64,000 nucleotides of DNA from contig NZ_CP012334.1 of the NCBI RefSeq assembly GCF_001704295.1, positions 4,042,084 through 4,106,083 on the forward strand, in the 5' to 3' direction. The position numbers and the translations under genes are program-made. Positions within the stretch are counted from its first letter, which is position 1. Every line of letters starts with the position of its first letter. The notes beneath the pieces were generated by a model. The model worked only from the letters and a program-made list of their open reading frames with translations. It was not told where the DNA came from and did not search any database. This document shows, piece by piece, positions 25,067 through 33,282 of this stretch. The DNA comes from Bordetella sp. H567. GTDB taxonomy: Bacteria; Pseudomonadota; Gammaproteobacteria; Burkholderiales; Burkholderiaceae_B.

Positions 25067-26444
25067 GATGCTTCCCCGCGGCATCCCAGATCAGGCGCGG
25101 GTCGAACGACCTCGCGGCGAGCATGGTCAACACCACCACCGCCCCGAACGCGATCGCCGCCGGACCGGCCTTTATGGTGGCGAGCGCGCTGAACTGCACC
25201 AGGGCCACCAGCAAGGTAATCACGTAGATATCGAGCATGGACCAGCGCCCGACGAGTTCCACCAGCCGATAGATGCGCGTGCGCCGCACGGGCATCCAGG
25301 CCGAACCTCTTTGCACCATCGTGACCAGGAATACCAGTGCGAAGATCTTGAGCAGCGGCACCGCCACGCTTGCGATGAAAACCACCACCGCGAGCGGCCA
25401 CGAACCCGACGTCCAGAGGTAGACCACACCGCTCATGATGGTATCGGCCTGCGCGCCGAAGAGCGAGCTCGTATCCATTACCGGCAGCACGTTGGCCGGG
25501 ATATACAGGACTATCGCGGCAAGGACGAAAGCCCAGCTCCGCGACAGGCTATGGGGTTTGCGAAAGTGCAGATGCGCACCGCAACGTGGGCAATATCCTT
25601 CGTGGGCGTGGGCCGCCGGCCTGGAAAGCAGCCCACAATCATGGCAGGCGAACAGGCCATAGCTGGCGGCGGTGGGCATGGAGGGCGAGGCCGATGGCGA
25701 CGGCGCTCGCGTGATAGACATCGATGTCGATGTCGATGGCGATAGGGATGAGGACGCGGGCATCGATGCCGATGTCGACGGGGAGACACTTTCTTCGATG
25801 TCATGCCGGCCCGCTCGCCTTCGCGCGGCGCCGATGCGCGCCCAGGCATCCCGAGGATCGAACGCGGCGGCGGTCGCGGCCACCATGAGCATCGCACCGC
25901 CGAAGGCCCACAGGGCGACGCCGGGCACTACACTGGCGATATGCACCAGCTTCACGAGCGCGACCAGTATGCCGAGGATCAGGACCTCGGTCATGCCCCA
26001 CGGCCGCGCAAGAAGCAAGACACGGAAAGCCAGATCTGGCCGCAGCGGCGCGCGGTACAGCCGCAGCGGCAACAACAGATACAGGATCGCCGCGATCTCC
26101 ATCAACGGCATCAACATGGCCGTGACGAACACAAGACCCGCCAACGGCCACATGCCGTCGCGGTAAAGGATACGCACCGCGCCGAACAGCGTGCTCTGCA
26201 CGAGGTCTCCGCCGACCTTCAGACCCAGGATGGGGAAGGTGTTGGCCAGGGCGAACAGCGCTATCGCCGCGAGCGCGCAGGCGAGCGCCCGATTCATACT
26301 ATCGGGCCGGTTGCGATACAGCTCTGCACCACAGCGGCGGCATCGCGCAATACCGCCACTCTGCAGCACCGTCTCGCGCTGCAGCAGATCGCACTCGTGG
26401 CAAGCGATAAGGCCTACGCGATCCATTGCGCCCCCCGACATCAT
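25059..26444 (-). CDS. pqiA: PqiA: inner-membrane protein of the Pqi lipid-transport system
   Basis: A 461-residue protein with two PqiA domains, each a zinc ribbon followed by four helices: ribbon 1 at about 14-42 (CHECDLL, CRRCGAE), ribbon 2 at about 265-295 (CHDCGLL, CPRCGAH). Between the domains, residues about 214-262 are a Ser/Pro/Thr/Met low-complexity linker not usual in PqiA. The gene heads pqiABC, whose stress induction in enterobacteria depends on SoxRS; no SoxR-like box was seen here. Confidence 0.92.
   Translation of the reverse strand: MMSGGAMDRVGLIACHECDLLQRETVLQSGGIARCRRCGAELYRNRPDSMNRALACALAAIALFALANTFPILGLKVGGDLVQSTLFGAVRILYRDGMWPLAGLVFVTAMLMPLMEIAAILYLLLPLRLYRAPLRPDLAFRVLLLARPWGMTEVLILGILVALVKLVHIASVVPGVALWAFGGAMLMVAATAAAFDPRDAWARIGAARRRAGRHDIEESVSPSTSASMPASSSLSPSTSTSMSITRAPSPSASPSMPTAASYGLFACHDCGLLSRPAAHAHEGYCPRCGAHLHFRKPHSLSRSWAFVLAAIVLYIPANVLPVMDTSSLFGAQADTIMSGVVYLWTSGSWPLAVVVFIASVAVPLLKIFALVFLVTMVQRGSAWMPVRRTRIYRLVELVGRWSMLDIYVITLLVALVQFSALATIKAGPAAIAFGAVVVLTMLAARSFDPRLIWDAAGKHHG
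25668..25797. repeat. Degenerate short-period repeat encoding the PqiA linker
   Basis: A run of imperfect six-base units of the GATGTC/GATGCC type on the plus strand, coding on the minus strand for alternating Ser with Pro, Thr, Met or Ala. It splits the two PqiA domains and would be prone to slippage in steps of six bases, which would keep the frame. Confidence 0.65.
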
Positions 26445-26536
26445 CCAACGCCCGCTGCATTGACCGACCGGTCCTGTCCATGCATGGCTACGGCCATGCG
26501 TCCCGTGCCGGTGTTCCCGCCCCCTTCTGGCTGCCC

Positions 26537-27097
26537 TCAGTCGTCAAACTTGACTATCCTTTGGCCTTGCAGGCCCAGGCCGGCCATCAAGCCCTCCTGC
26601 CCGAAGATGAACGCGTAGACATCCGATTTCAATGTCGTCGTTGTCATCGACTTGGCCATTCCTTCGTCCACCACCACGACGCTCGGACCCATCCCGACCG
26701 ACATTCCGGTTCCGCTCGTAAGTTCGGTGATCGCCGCATCGGTCATCAGGAACATCGCCTGCGAGAAGCTCTGCCCGCCCGCCTGCAGTCCATACGAAAC
26801 GGCGCGAGCCCTGTAGTAGCCCAGGACGCGACCGTCCGGGGCGAACATCACGCCTTTTCCGCCTTCGGCGCCCACGATCAGGCCGGCCTTGATGATGCTG
26901 GGGAAGACGAGGACAGCTTTCGCCTGGTATTGGAGATCCTTCGCCTTCGGCGTACTGTCGAATAGCTGCTGCAAGGCCTGGCGCGCCTCGGCTTCCAACT
27001 TCGGGTCTCCGCCGTTCGCAACGGTGGGATTCGTGGAACACGCCATCGTGGCCAGCAACAACGGGATAGCGAGGGCAAGCCGAAGATACTTCATCAT
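26537..27097 (-). CDS. YSC84/SYLF-domain lipoprotein
   Basis: A 186-residue lipoprotein: signal LALAIPLLLATMACS with lipobox Cys20. Residues about 50-186 form the SYLF (YSC84) domain, with KAKDLQYQAKAVLVFPSIIKAGLIVGAEGGKGVM and a VYAFIFGQEGLMAGLGLQG end, known to bind phospholipid in eukaryotic members. The bacterial role is unknown, possibly envelope lipid or stress related. The first of two adjacent ATGs has GGAG eight bases upstream. A TTGGAC-N4-GTCCAA palindrome lies about 105 bases before the start, shared with the receiver gene upstream. Confidence 0.88.
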   Translation of the reverse strand: MMKYLRLALAIPLLLATMACSTNPTVANGGDPKLEAEARQALQQLFDSTPKAKDLQYQAKAVLVFPSIIKAGLIVGAEGGKGVMFAPDGRVLGYYRARAVSYGLQAGGQSFSQAMFLMTDAAITELTSGTGMSVGMGPSVVVVDEGMAKSMTTTTLKSDVYAFIFGQEGLMAGLGLQGQRIVKFDD

Positions 27098-27201
27098 GAT
27101 GTGCGCTCCATATCGGATATTCGTCACGACGAAAAATGCAATTCCGCCTGGAATACATCTTGGGTCGTGTCCATAGTGGAATACCGGGTCCGTTTAAACC
27201 A

Positions 27202-27217
27202 TTGGACTTTGGTCCAA
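27202..27217. promoter_or_regulatory. Palindromic operator TTGGAC-N4-GTCCAA, copy 1
   Basis: A perfect six-base inverted repeat with a four-base spacer (TTTG), about 105 bases upstream of the YSC84 lipoprotein start and within the gap behind the receiver gene. A near-identical copy occurs upstream of that receiver gene, so both genes are probably bound by the same dimeric regulator; the FixJ-like protein encoded next door is the best candidate. Confidence 0.6.
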
Positions 27218-27254
27218 TAGCGCTTCGCGGCCATTGCCTCGCGCCGCCATCCCC

Positions 27255-27641
27255 TTACGCATCGGGCGTCGGATCCATGGCCTTGCTGACGGCATCGATA
27301 AGCACCTCATCATTGAAGGGCTTGCGCAGATAGGCGACGGCGCCGGCCGCCAGCGCCTGCTCGCGAACGCCCGGCTCGTCATGTGCGGTGATGAATATCA
27401 CCGGAATGCCGCTGCCCGCCAGCCGCTTCTGCACCCCGAGTCCATTCAGGCCAGGCATCTGCAGGTCGAGCACGACGCAGGCCGGACGGTACGAGGGCGT
27501 CGAATGGAACATGTCCAGGAAATCGTCGCCTGATCCGAACGTGTCCGCGGCCATCCCGGCCGAACGCAGCAGGCGCTTGATGGCCCGATTCACCGATTCG
27601 TCGTCGTCCACGACCGCGACGACCGGCGTTGCTTTGCTCAT
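27255..27641 (-). CDS. Single-domain response regulator (CheY-like receiver)
   Basis: A 128-residue protein made only of a receiver domain: acidic pocket VVDDDES (11-16), phospho-acceptor Asp59 in VVLDLQMPG, Thr in FITAHDE and Lys in LRKPFND. No output domain is present, so it either docks on a partner or competes for phosphate. The start chosen is the ATG giving MSKATPVVAVV; a start five codons upstream is possible. It sits between the YSC84 gene and a FixJ/FixL-like pair, all on the same strand, with its own operator upstream. Confidence 0.9.
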   Translation of the reverse strand: MSKATPVVAVVDDDESVNRAIKRLLRSAGMAADTFGSGDDFLDMFHSTPSYRPACVVLDLQMPGLNGLGVQKRLAGSGIPVIFITAHDEPGVREQALAAGAVAYLRKPFNDEVLIDAVSKAMDPTPDA

Positions 27642-27722
27642 GGCGTATGCCCCCACCGTTCCCGCAGCCCGAAAACTGGTTCGACGGGATCAAGACTATG
27701 GCAGCTGGGGCGAACCTAGGTA

Positions 27723-27738
27723 TTGGACTTTGGTCCTA
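27723..27738. promoter_or_regulatory. Palindromic operator TTGGAC-N4-GTCC, copy 2
   Basis: The same 14-base core as copy 1 (TTGGACTTTGGTCC), with TA instead of AA at the end, lies about 82 bases upstream of the single-domain receiver gene. It is 44 bases past the stop of the FixJ-like gene. Same spacer, same orientation relative to the downstream gene and similar distance make chance repetition unlikely. Confidence 0.6.
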
Positions 27739-27781
27739 CGACAGCAAGCGCGTATGCGCGGCCGCCGGTGCCGCGCTTGCG

Positions 27782-28426
27782 TCAGCCCGCCACGGCCTGC
27801 CGGGGCAAGGGGGGCATGCCAGCCTTATCGGCGGCCCGCGCGAGTTCCACGAGCGAGTGTGCTTCCATCTTTTCCATCACTCTGGCGCGGTGGACTTTTA
27901 TGGTCTTTTCCGCGACGCCCAATTCGTAAGCCGCCTGCTTGTTCAGCCGGCCTTCGACCAGCAGCACCAGCACCTCGCGCTCGCGCGGTGTAAGGCGGGC
28001 CAAACGGCCTCGAATCGACTCGATTTCGATACGCTTCTCGAGCGCTTGGGAAGCGTTCCGCAACGCGGTATCCACCGCTCGGAGTAGATCGGCGTCTTCA
28101 AAGGGCTTCGTCAGGAAATCCGTCGCGCCGGCCTTCATCGCGCGGACCGTCATCGCGATGTCGCCATGTCCCGTAATGAAAATAATGGGCAGGGACGCGC
28201 CCGCCGCGTTCAGCCTGCCTTGCAGGTCCAGCCCGTTGAGCTCGGGCATGCGTACATCCAGTATCAGGCACGCGGGACAGTCCGCCAGGGGCGGGCATTG
28301 CAGGAACTCGGATGCCGATCGATACGCCTGGACGCGGTAGCCCGCCGAGCGGACCAGACGCGCCAGCGCCTGACGGACCGCATCGTCATCATCAACCACC
28401 AGGACGATGGGGGCCCGCTCGTTCAC
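27782..28426 (-). CDS. FixJ/StyR-type response regulator with LuxR helix-turn-helix
   Basis: A 214-residue transcription factor. Receiver domain 1-125 with VVDDDDAV, phospho-acceptor Asp57 in LILDVRMPE, FITGHGD and TKPFED; LuxR-type helix-turn-helix about 143-205 (RLARLTPREREVLVLLVEG, then NKQAAYELGVAEKTIKVHRARVMEKM). Its start overlaps the stop of the sensor kinase gene by ATGA, so the two are a coupled two-component pair. It is the likely binder of the two TTGGAC palindromes nearby. Confidence 0.92.
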   Translation of the reverse strand: MNERAPIVLVVDDDDAVRQALARLVRSAGYRVQAYRSASEFLQCPPLADCPACLILDVRMPELNGLDLQGRLNAAGASLPIIFITGHGDIAMTVRAMKAGATDFLTKPFEDADLLRAVDTALRNASQALEKRIEIESIRGRLARLTPREREVLVLLVEGRLNKQAAYELGVAEKTIKVHRARVMEKMEAHSLVELARAADKAGMPPLPRQAVAG

Positions 28427-29718
28427 GACGGTGGCCCGGAATGTGTGGGATCCGCCGCGACGCCCACGGGCAGGGTGAAACAGAAGGCGGCGCCTTGATC
28501 GTCATTGTTTTCCGCCCAGATGCGACCGCCGTGCATTTCCACGATCGATCGGCTGATGGAGAGCCCAAGGCCAAGCCCTTCACGCTTGGAGGTGAAGTAC
28601 GGCATGAAAAGCTTGTGGATCTGGTCCCCGGCGAGGCCCGGACCGCGGTCGCGCACGACGACGCGGATCATCCGTGCGCTATCGGGTGCGGCTTCGATCA
28701 TGACCACACGGTCGTGCGGGGCGCGGGACGCCAACGCTTCGAATGCATTAAGCAGCAAGTTCAGCAGGACCTGCTCCAGCTGTACCCTGTCGCCATATGC
28801 CGGCGGCAGTTCCGGGGAAATGTCCAGGTACATCCGGATTCCGCGGCCGATCGCATCGCTATGTACCAACAGTGCGACATCGGCGATGACGCTTTCCATA
28901 CTCAGGACTACAACTTCTGGCTCGCCCTTTTTGACGAGGAGGCGGATCTTGCGAAGAACTTCGCTGGCGCGATGGTTATCCTTGACGAGGTCCTTCAATA
29001 TTTCCCGCACTTCTTCCAGGTTGCTCGGCTGCGCCGCCATGAAGCGCTGGGCCGCCTGGGCGTTGCTCAATATGGCGGTGAGGGGCTGATTCAACTCGTG
29101 TGCGAGGGAGCCAGCCAGTTCCCCCAGTGTGGAGACGCGCGTCAGATGGGCAAGTTCTTGCCGATGGCGCAATAGTTCATAGCGGTCCGTCCGGTCGATG
29201 ACTACCGTCAAGGTCTCGGCGCCCCCGTCGGACGAGATGGGATGTGTGGTGACTTCCGCCAGAAAATCCGTGCCGTCCTTGCGCCGCGCGAGCCGGTCAC
29301 ATGCCCCGTATACCGCCCGAACCGGCCGTGCCGAAGAGGTGTCGTCCGGGTGCCCCCTATCGCAGTGCGGCTGCCACGGGGGGATGAGCACATCAGCGTG
29401 GACGTTCAGTAGTTCTTCGGGCGTATAGCCGAACAAGGCGGCCGTCGCCGCGTTGGCCTGCACGATCCGGCCATCCTCATCAGTCACAAGGACCGCAAAC
29501 GGCAGGAGCTCCAGCATCCCGCCAAATTGCCTGTCGTGTTGGTGCGGCGGCGGCGCACGGGATACGCCGGGCGTGTCCGTCCGCACTTGTGCGTGTCCGC
29601 GGTGCCCCCATGGGAACGAGGCGATTCGACGGAAGTTTCCAGGCCGGAAATACCTGAGCATGGTCAGGAGCGCGACCAACCCAGCAGCCACAACGGCATC
29701 GTCAACCAGGACCATCAC
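28423..29718 (-). CDS. PAS-domain sensor histidine kinase (FixL-like)
   Basis: A 431-residue kinase with one weak N-terminal hydrophobic segment (about 4-22), a PAS domain at about 66-180 (LPFAVLVTDEDGRIVQANAA, GYTPEEL) and a kinase core: phospho-acceptor His207 in GSLAHELNQPLT, N-box LEQVLLNLLLNAFEAL, G1 DRGPGL and G2 KREGLGLGLSIS. The FixL-type H-box and pairing with a FixJ-type regulator define the subfamily. The PAS domain does not show an obvious heme histidine, so oxygen sensing is not supported. The exact start is uncertain because no strong ribosome site was seen. Confidence 0.9.
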   Translation of the reverse strand: MMVLVDDAVVAAGLVALLTMLRYFRPGNFRRIASFPWGHRGHAQVRTDTPGVSRAPPPHQHDRQFGGMLELLPFAVLVTDEDGRIVQANAATAALFGYTPEELLNVHADVLIPPWQPHCDRGHPDDTSSARPVRAVYGACDRLARRKDGTDFLAEVTTHPISSDGGAETLTVVIDRTDRYELLRHRQELAHLTRVSTLGELAGSLAHELNQPLTAILSNAQAAQRFMAAQPSNLEEVREILKDLVKDNHRASEVLRKIRLLVKKGEPEVVVLSMESVIADVALLVHSDAIGRGIRMYLDISPELPPAYGDRVQLEQVLLNLLLNAFEALASRAPHDRVVMIEAAPDSARMIRVVVRDRGPGLAGDQIHKLFMPYFTSKREGLGLGLSISRSIVEMHGGRIWAENNDDQGAAFCFTLPVGVAADPTHSGPPS

Positions 29719-30181
29719 GCCGCACTCCCCTCAGGAGTTCACCCGATCGCATGCATAACCGGCGCTTTCTCATTCAAAAAGGCACGGCCAGGGATCAAGC
29801 ATTGGTGCGCGATAAATAGCGCAACGGCTAACGGCTGCATGACAGCGTCATAGCGTTAGCTGAATCCGAGCTTATACCCGGTGATCGGTCGCGTAAAGGG
29901 AATACTCATCGCTGGTTCAGGGCGCGCATGCGACTTGTCGATTTACCGATATGCCTGGAGCCGCAGTCGTCAGCGAAGACGAACAGCATGTGTGTGCACG
30001 TGGCATGGAAGCCCTGGAAGCGGCCGTCCAGGCGTACATCGACGCCACCAATAACTCTTCCGTTTCCCGATCACGCTGTACGCAAAAGGATTAAGCCATC
30101 GCGCGCACTTGGCCCAGCGCTTGGTCACGGGTGTAAGGTGCGTCAATCGATCTCGGCGGCGCCGAGCAGGCCGGAGGTTGC
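29719..30181. other. Intergenic region with two inverted repeats
   Basis: A 463-base gap between divergent genes. It has a TGCGC-N8-GCGCA repeat at 29806-29823 and an imperfect CTAACG..CGTTAG-type hairpin at 29828-29859, possibly regulator sites for the kinase or patatin promoters. A 47-codon frame is listed separately. Base composition is lower in GC than the flanks. No RNA gene was recognised. Confidence 0.4.
29951..30094 (+). CDS. Possible 47-residue orphan protein
   Basis: A short frame starting MPGAAVVSEDEQHVCARGME and containing an amphipathic stretch ALEAAVQAYIDATNNSS. No ribosome site precedes it, and I recognise no family. It may be a decayed gene end or a chance frame. It is listed because its composition looks protein-like and nothing else fills this gap. 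Confidence 0.2.
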   Translation: MPGAAVVSEDEQHVCARGMEALEAAVQAYIDATNNSSVSRSRCTQKD

Positions 30182-31648
30182 ATGAATCAAGCACCACACT
30201 CGTCCTGGCTGGTACTTGCACTATGCCTGCTGGTAAGCGCGTGCGCCACGCGTCCGGTCAACCCGCCGATTACGCACACGGATATAGCCACCGGTTACCG
30301 GTACGTGACCCGCCCGCAGTTTTCGAAGAAGGACGAAAGCCTGGTGATCCTGGCATTCTCGGGCGGCGGTACCCGGGCGGCCGCATTTTCCTACGGGGCG
30401 CTGGAATTCCTGCGCGATACCGTGATCATTGCTCCCAACGGCGACAGGTCGCGTCTGATCGACCACGTTGGCGTCATCACAGGCGTCTCGGGCGGCAGCT
30501 TTACCGCGCTTGCGTATGGGCTCTATGGCGACAAGCTATTCGACGAGTACGAACAACGCTTTCTCAAGCGCGACGTGCAGGGAGCGATAGTTTCCCGTGT
30601 GCTCAACCCGGGTTACTGGCCATCGTTGTGGTCCACCGGATGGGGGCGTTCGGAACTGGCGGCCGATCTGTACGACGAGATACTGTTTAACGGCGCCACG
30701 TTTGGCGACCTGAAGCGGGGCAACGGCCCAATGATCATTGCATCGGCCACCGACATCACCACGGGTGCCCGGCTGCCCTTTACCCAAACCACGTTTGACG
30801 TGCTGTGCGCTGATCTCGATGCGATACGCCTTTCGCGTGCCGCCGCCGCTTCGTCGGCGGTGCCGGTGGTGCTCTCGCCCATCACGCTCAATAACTATGG
30901 GGGAACGTGCAACTATGTTCCTCCCAGTTGGATCCAGCCATTTATCGACGCTGCCGACCCGCCGCGGCCGGCGGCGCGTGCGATTCGCCATATGCGCGAA
31001 GAAGCGGAATTCGCGGACGGCGCGAATCGCCCTTATATCCACGTCGTGGATGGCGGTGTCGCGGACAACGTCGGCATGCGCAGCGTACTGGACGTACTGG
31101 AGCTCATGGAAGCGCTGCAGTCTGTCGGTTACACCACACCGCTCGACCATATACGAAAGATAATCGTGTTTGTGGTCAATTCCCTATCCATACCGAAGGT
31201 AAGCTGGGACAAGTCGGAAGACGCGCCCGGCACACTCCAGATCATGGTGAAAGCCGCCGGCGTACCGATAGACCACTATTCCTATGAATCGACGGAGCTG
31301 CTGCGCGATATGCAGGCGAAATGGAAATCCATGAGCCTGGTCAGGGATTCACCGGCATTCGCCGGCGAAAAAGACAAGGCGGTCACGGCCGCGCTGCACA
31401 CGCCCGAAGCAACGATATACGCGATCGATGTGTCGTTCGCCCAGTTGAAGGACAAAGACGAACGCGCCTATTTGAATGAACTGCCCACGAGTTTTCGCCT
31501 GGAGCCGGAGCAAGTCGACCGGCTGCGTGCCGCCGCGGGAAAAATCATCCTGGAGTCGCCCGACTTCCGTCGCCTGATTCAAGACCTGGGCGGCAGGATC
31601 GAATCTACCCGGCCCGCCGCGCCGGTCAACCATGACGCTGCTCCGTAA
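30182..31648 (+). CDS. Patatin-like phospholipase lipoprotein
   Basis: A 488-residue lipoprotein with signal LVLALCLLVSAC (lipobox Cys21). The patatin catalytic set is visible: oxyanion loop SGGGTRAAAFSYGAL at 60-74, nucleophile Ser103 in GVSGGSF, and catalytic Asp in VVDGGVADNVG at about 290. It should hydrolyse phospholipid or another acyl ester from the periplasmic face of a membrane. A CCGGAGG ribosome site precedes the ATG. The gene is alone and followed by a terminator-like hairpin of the opposite strand. Role in the cell is unknown. Confidence 0.88.
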   Translation: MNQAPHSSWLVLALCLLVSACATRPVNPPITHTDIATGYRYVTRPQFSKKDESLVILAFSGGGTRAAAFSYGALEFLRDTVIIAPNGDRSRLIDHVGVITGVSGGSFTALAYGLYGDKLFDEYEQRFLKRDVQGAIVSRVLNPGYWPSLWSTGWGRSELAADLYDEILFNGATFGDLKRGNGPMIIASATDITTGARLPFTQTTFDVLCADLDAIRLSRAAAASSAVPVVLSPITLNNYGGTCNYVPPSWIQPFIDAADPPRPAARAIRHMREEAEFADGANRPYIHVVDGGVADNVGMRSVLDVLELMEALQSVGYTTPLDHIRKIIVFVVNSLSIPKVSWDKSEDAPGTLQIMVKAAGVPIDHYSYESTELLRDMQAKWKSMSLVRDSPAFAGEKDKAVTAALHTPEATIYAIDVSFAQLKDKDERAYLNELPTSFRLEPEQVDRLRAAAGKIILESPDFRRLIQDLGGRIESTRPAAPVNHDAAP

Positions 31649-31752
31649 GCACCCTGCACCCCAGCGGTGTAAACCACGCACCTTGAGCGCAGTCAAAAGT
31701 GCTCAAACGCAACTGATGCACGGAAACGACGAGGAACGGCTTGAACAACAAA

Positions 31753-31784
31753 AAACCCGCAGAACCTAGAGTTCATGCGGGTTT
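31753..31784 (-). terminator. Rho-independent terminator downstream of tRNA-Leu
   Basis: A nine-base stem (31753-31761 with 31776-31784) with a second inner GAAC/GTTC pairing. On the minus strand it ends in TTTTTGTTGTT, so it stops transcription coming through tRNA-Leu(GAG). Confidence 0.8.
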
Positions 31785-31816
31785 CCGGTCGATCAGGAGC
31801 TTCCTGAACTAAATCT

Positions 31817-31901
31817 TGGTGCCGACGGCGAGACTCGAACTCGCACAGCTTTCGCCACTACCCCCTCAAGATAGCGTGTCTACCAATTTCACCACGTCGG
31901 C
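31817..31901 (-). tRNA. tRNA-Leu(GAG)
   Basis: An 85-base leucine tRNA including an encoded CCA. The acceptor stem pairs GCCGACG with CGTCGGC, the long variable arm typical of class II tRNAs is present, TTCGAGTC forms the T loop region, and the anticodon loop CTTGAGG gives anticodon GAG, reading CUC and CUU. Upstream on the same strand lies the amidase gene, not secG. Confidence 0.95.
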
Positions 31902-31986
31902 GGGGAAAATCTGCTTCCAGCCAATGCTAACGCTGGAAAGCGCAAGATTTTAGCATGGTTCGTCCGCACCGCCCGGCGGGACCACG

Positions 31987-33276
31987 TCAACCCTCAACGC
32001 CACCGCCCCTTACCGCGGCATGCTCGGCAATCTGCAACAGTGCTTCGTCCTTCCCATAGCGTCCAACCAGCTGCACGCCCAGCGGCAAACCGCCCGACCC
32101 ACGCGCGACCGGCAGCGCCACCGTAGGCAGATGCAGCAGCGTCCACAACGCCCCGTAGCGCGGCGAACCCGAGTTCGTGAGCCCCGCTTCCGCCTCGCCG
32201 TCGGTGGCCGGATAGACCAGCGCGTCGACGCCGTCGAACAGCATCTCGGCACGGCAACGGCCCAACGCGGCGCGCTGCTGCATGGCCAGATAGGCAGGCA
32301 TGTCGATGCCCTCGCCGCCCGCCATGCGTTCGGTCAGGCGCGGACTGAGGCGGGAAGCATCGGTACAGCGCTCATGGGCCAGCGCCTGGCGGGCGTCGTA
32401 GGCGACCAGGCGGCCTTGGTCGACTATCAGCGTTTCGAATTCCGCTGGCAGCGAACGCTGTCTGACCGCGAAGCCCGCGGCGGCCAGGCGGCCCACCCAC
32501 GACTGCAGCGCCTGGACCGCCTCCGGACTGGCGTACTGCCACTGCGACGACAGGCAGACGCCGAGCCGGTAGCGGCTGTCCGCCGGCGCCGATTCAAAGC
32601 GCCGGCCGTGGATGCCCATGACGGTGGCGGCGGCATCGCCGACGTCACGCGCCAGGACACCCACGGTGTCCTGCAAGGGGCTGAGCAAGCCCACGCCCGC
32701 CGTCGACACCAGCCCGAAACTGGGCTTGTAGCCGACCACCCCGCAATAGATGGCCGGACGAGTAATGGAGCCGGTGGTCTGCGTACCCCAGGCCACCATC
32801 GCCATCCCGTCCGCCACCGCGGCCGCCGATCCGCTGGAAGAACCGCCGGGCGTATGCGCCAGATTCAGGGGATTGCGCGTGAGACCGGGCGTCTGCGTGG
32901 CGAACTCGCTGGTGACGACCTTGCCCATCAGCACCGCCCCCTGCTCGCGCGACAGCGCCACACAGGCCGCGTCGCGTCCGGTGCGGTGGCCGGCATAGAT
33001 GGGCGAGCCGTAGGTAGTGGGGTAATCGGCGCTTTGGATGACGTCCTTGACGGCAAAGGGGATGCCACGCAGCAGGCCGCGGCGGCGGCCGGCATCCGCC
33101 TCGTCGGCCTGCGCGCGTATGCGTGTCGCGTCGTAGGCGGCATAGGCCTGCACGTCGGCATTGCGCGCATCGATCCGCGCCAGGCATGTTTCGGCCAATT
33201 CCCGCGCGCGTAGCTCGCCCGCTTCCATGCGGCGCAGCGCTTGCGCGATGCCGGGCAATCGTGTCGGTTGTTCCAT
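31987..33276 (-). CDS. Amidase-signature family hydrolase
   Basis: A 429-residue enzyme of the amidase-signature fold (Ser-cisSer-Lys triad). Seen: Lys77 in GIPFAVKDVI, the GGSSSGSAAAVA loop at 144-155 with the cis-Ser, and nucleophile Ser170 in TQTTGSITRPA. It hydrolyses a C-N bond in an amide; relatives include GatA and plant-type indoleacetamide hydrolases, but no gatB/gatC is near. Its start is six bases after the stop of a Bug receptor gene, so an amide taken up through that receptor is a reasonable substrate guess. Confidence 0.9.
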   Translation of the reverse strand: MEQPTRLPGIAQALRRMEAGELRARELAETCLARIDARNADVQAYAAYDATRIRAQADEADAGRRRGLLRGIPFAVKDVIQSADYPTTYGSPIYAGHRTGRDAACVALSREQGAVLMGKVVTSEFATQTPGLTRNPLNLAHTPGGSSSGSAAAVADGMAMVAWGTQTTGSITRPAIYCGVVGYKPSFGLVSTAGVGLLSPLQDTVGVLARDVGDAAATVMGIHGRRFESAPADSRYRLGVCLSSQWQYASPEAVQALQSWVGRLAAAGFAVRQRSLPAEFETLIVDQGRLVAYDARQALAHERCTDASRLSPRLTERMAGGEGIDMPAYLAMQQRAALGRCRAEMLFDGVDALVYPATDGEAEAGLTNSGSPRYGALWTLLHLPTVALPVARGSGGLPLGVQLVGRYGKDEALLQIAEHAAVRGGGVEG

Positions 33277-33282
33277 CTCGTA

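Noticed and set aside
29928-30185. 85-codon plus-strand frame before the patatin gene
   Set aside because: No ribosome site, arginine and proline rich, and it overlaps the patatin start.
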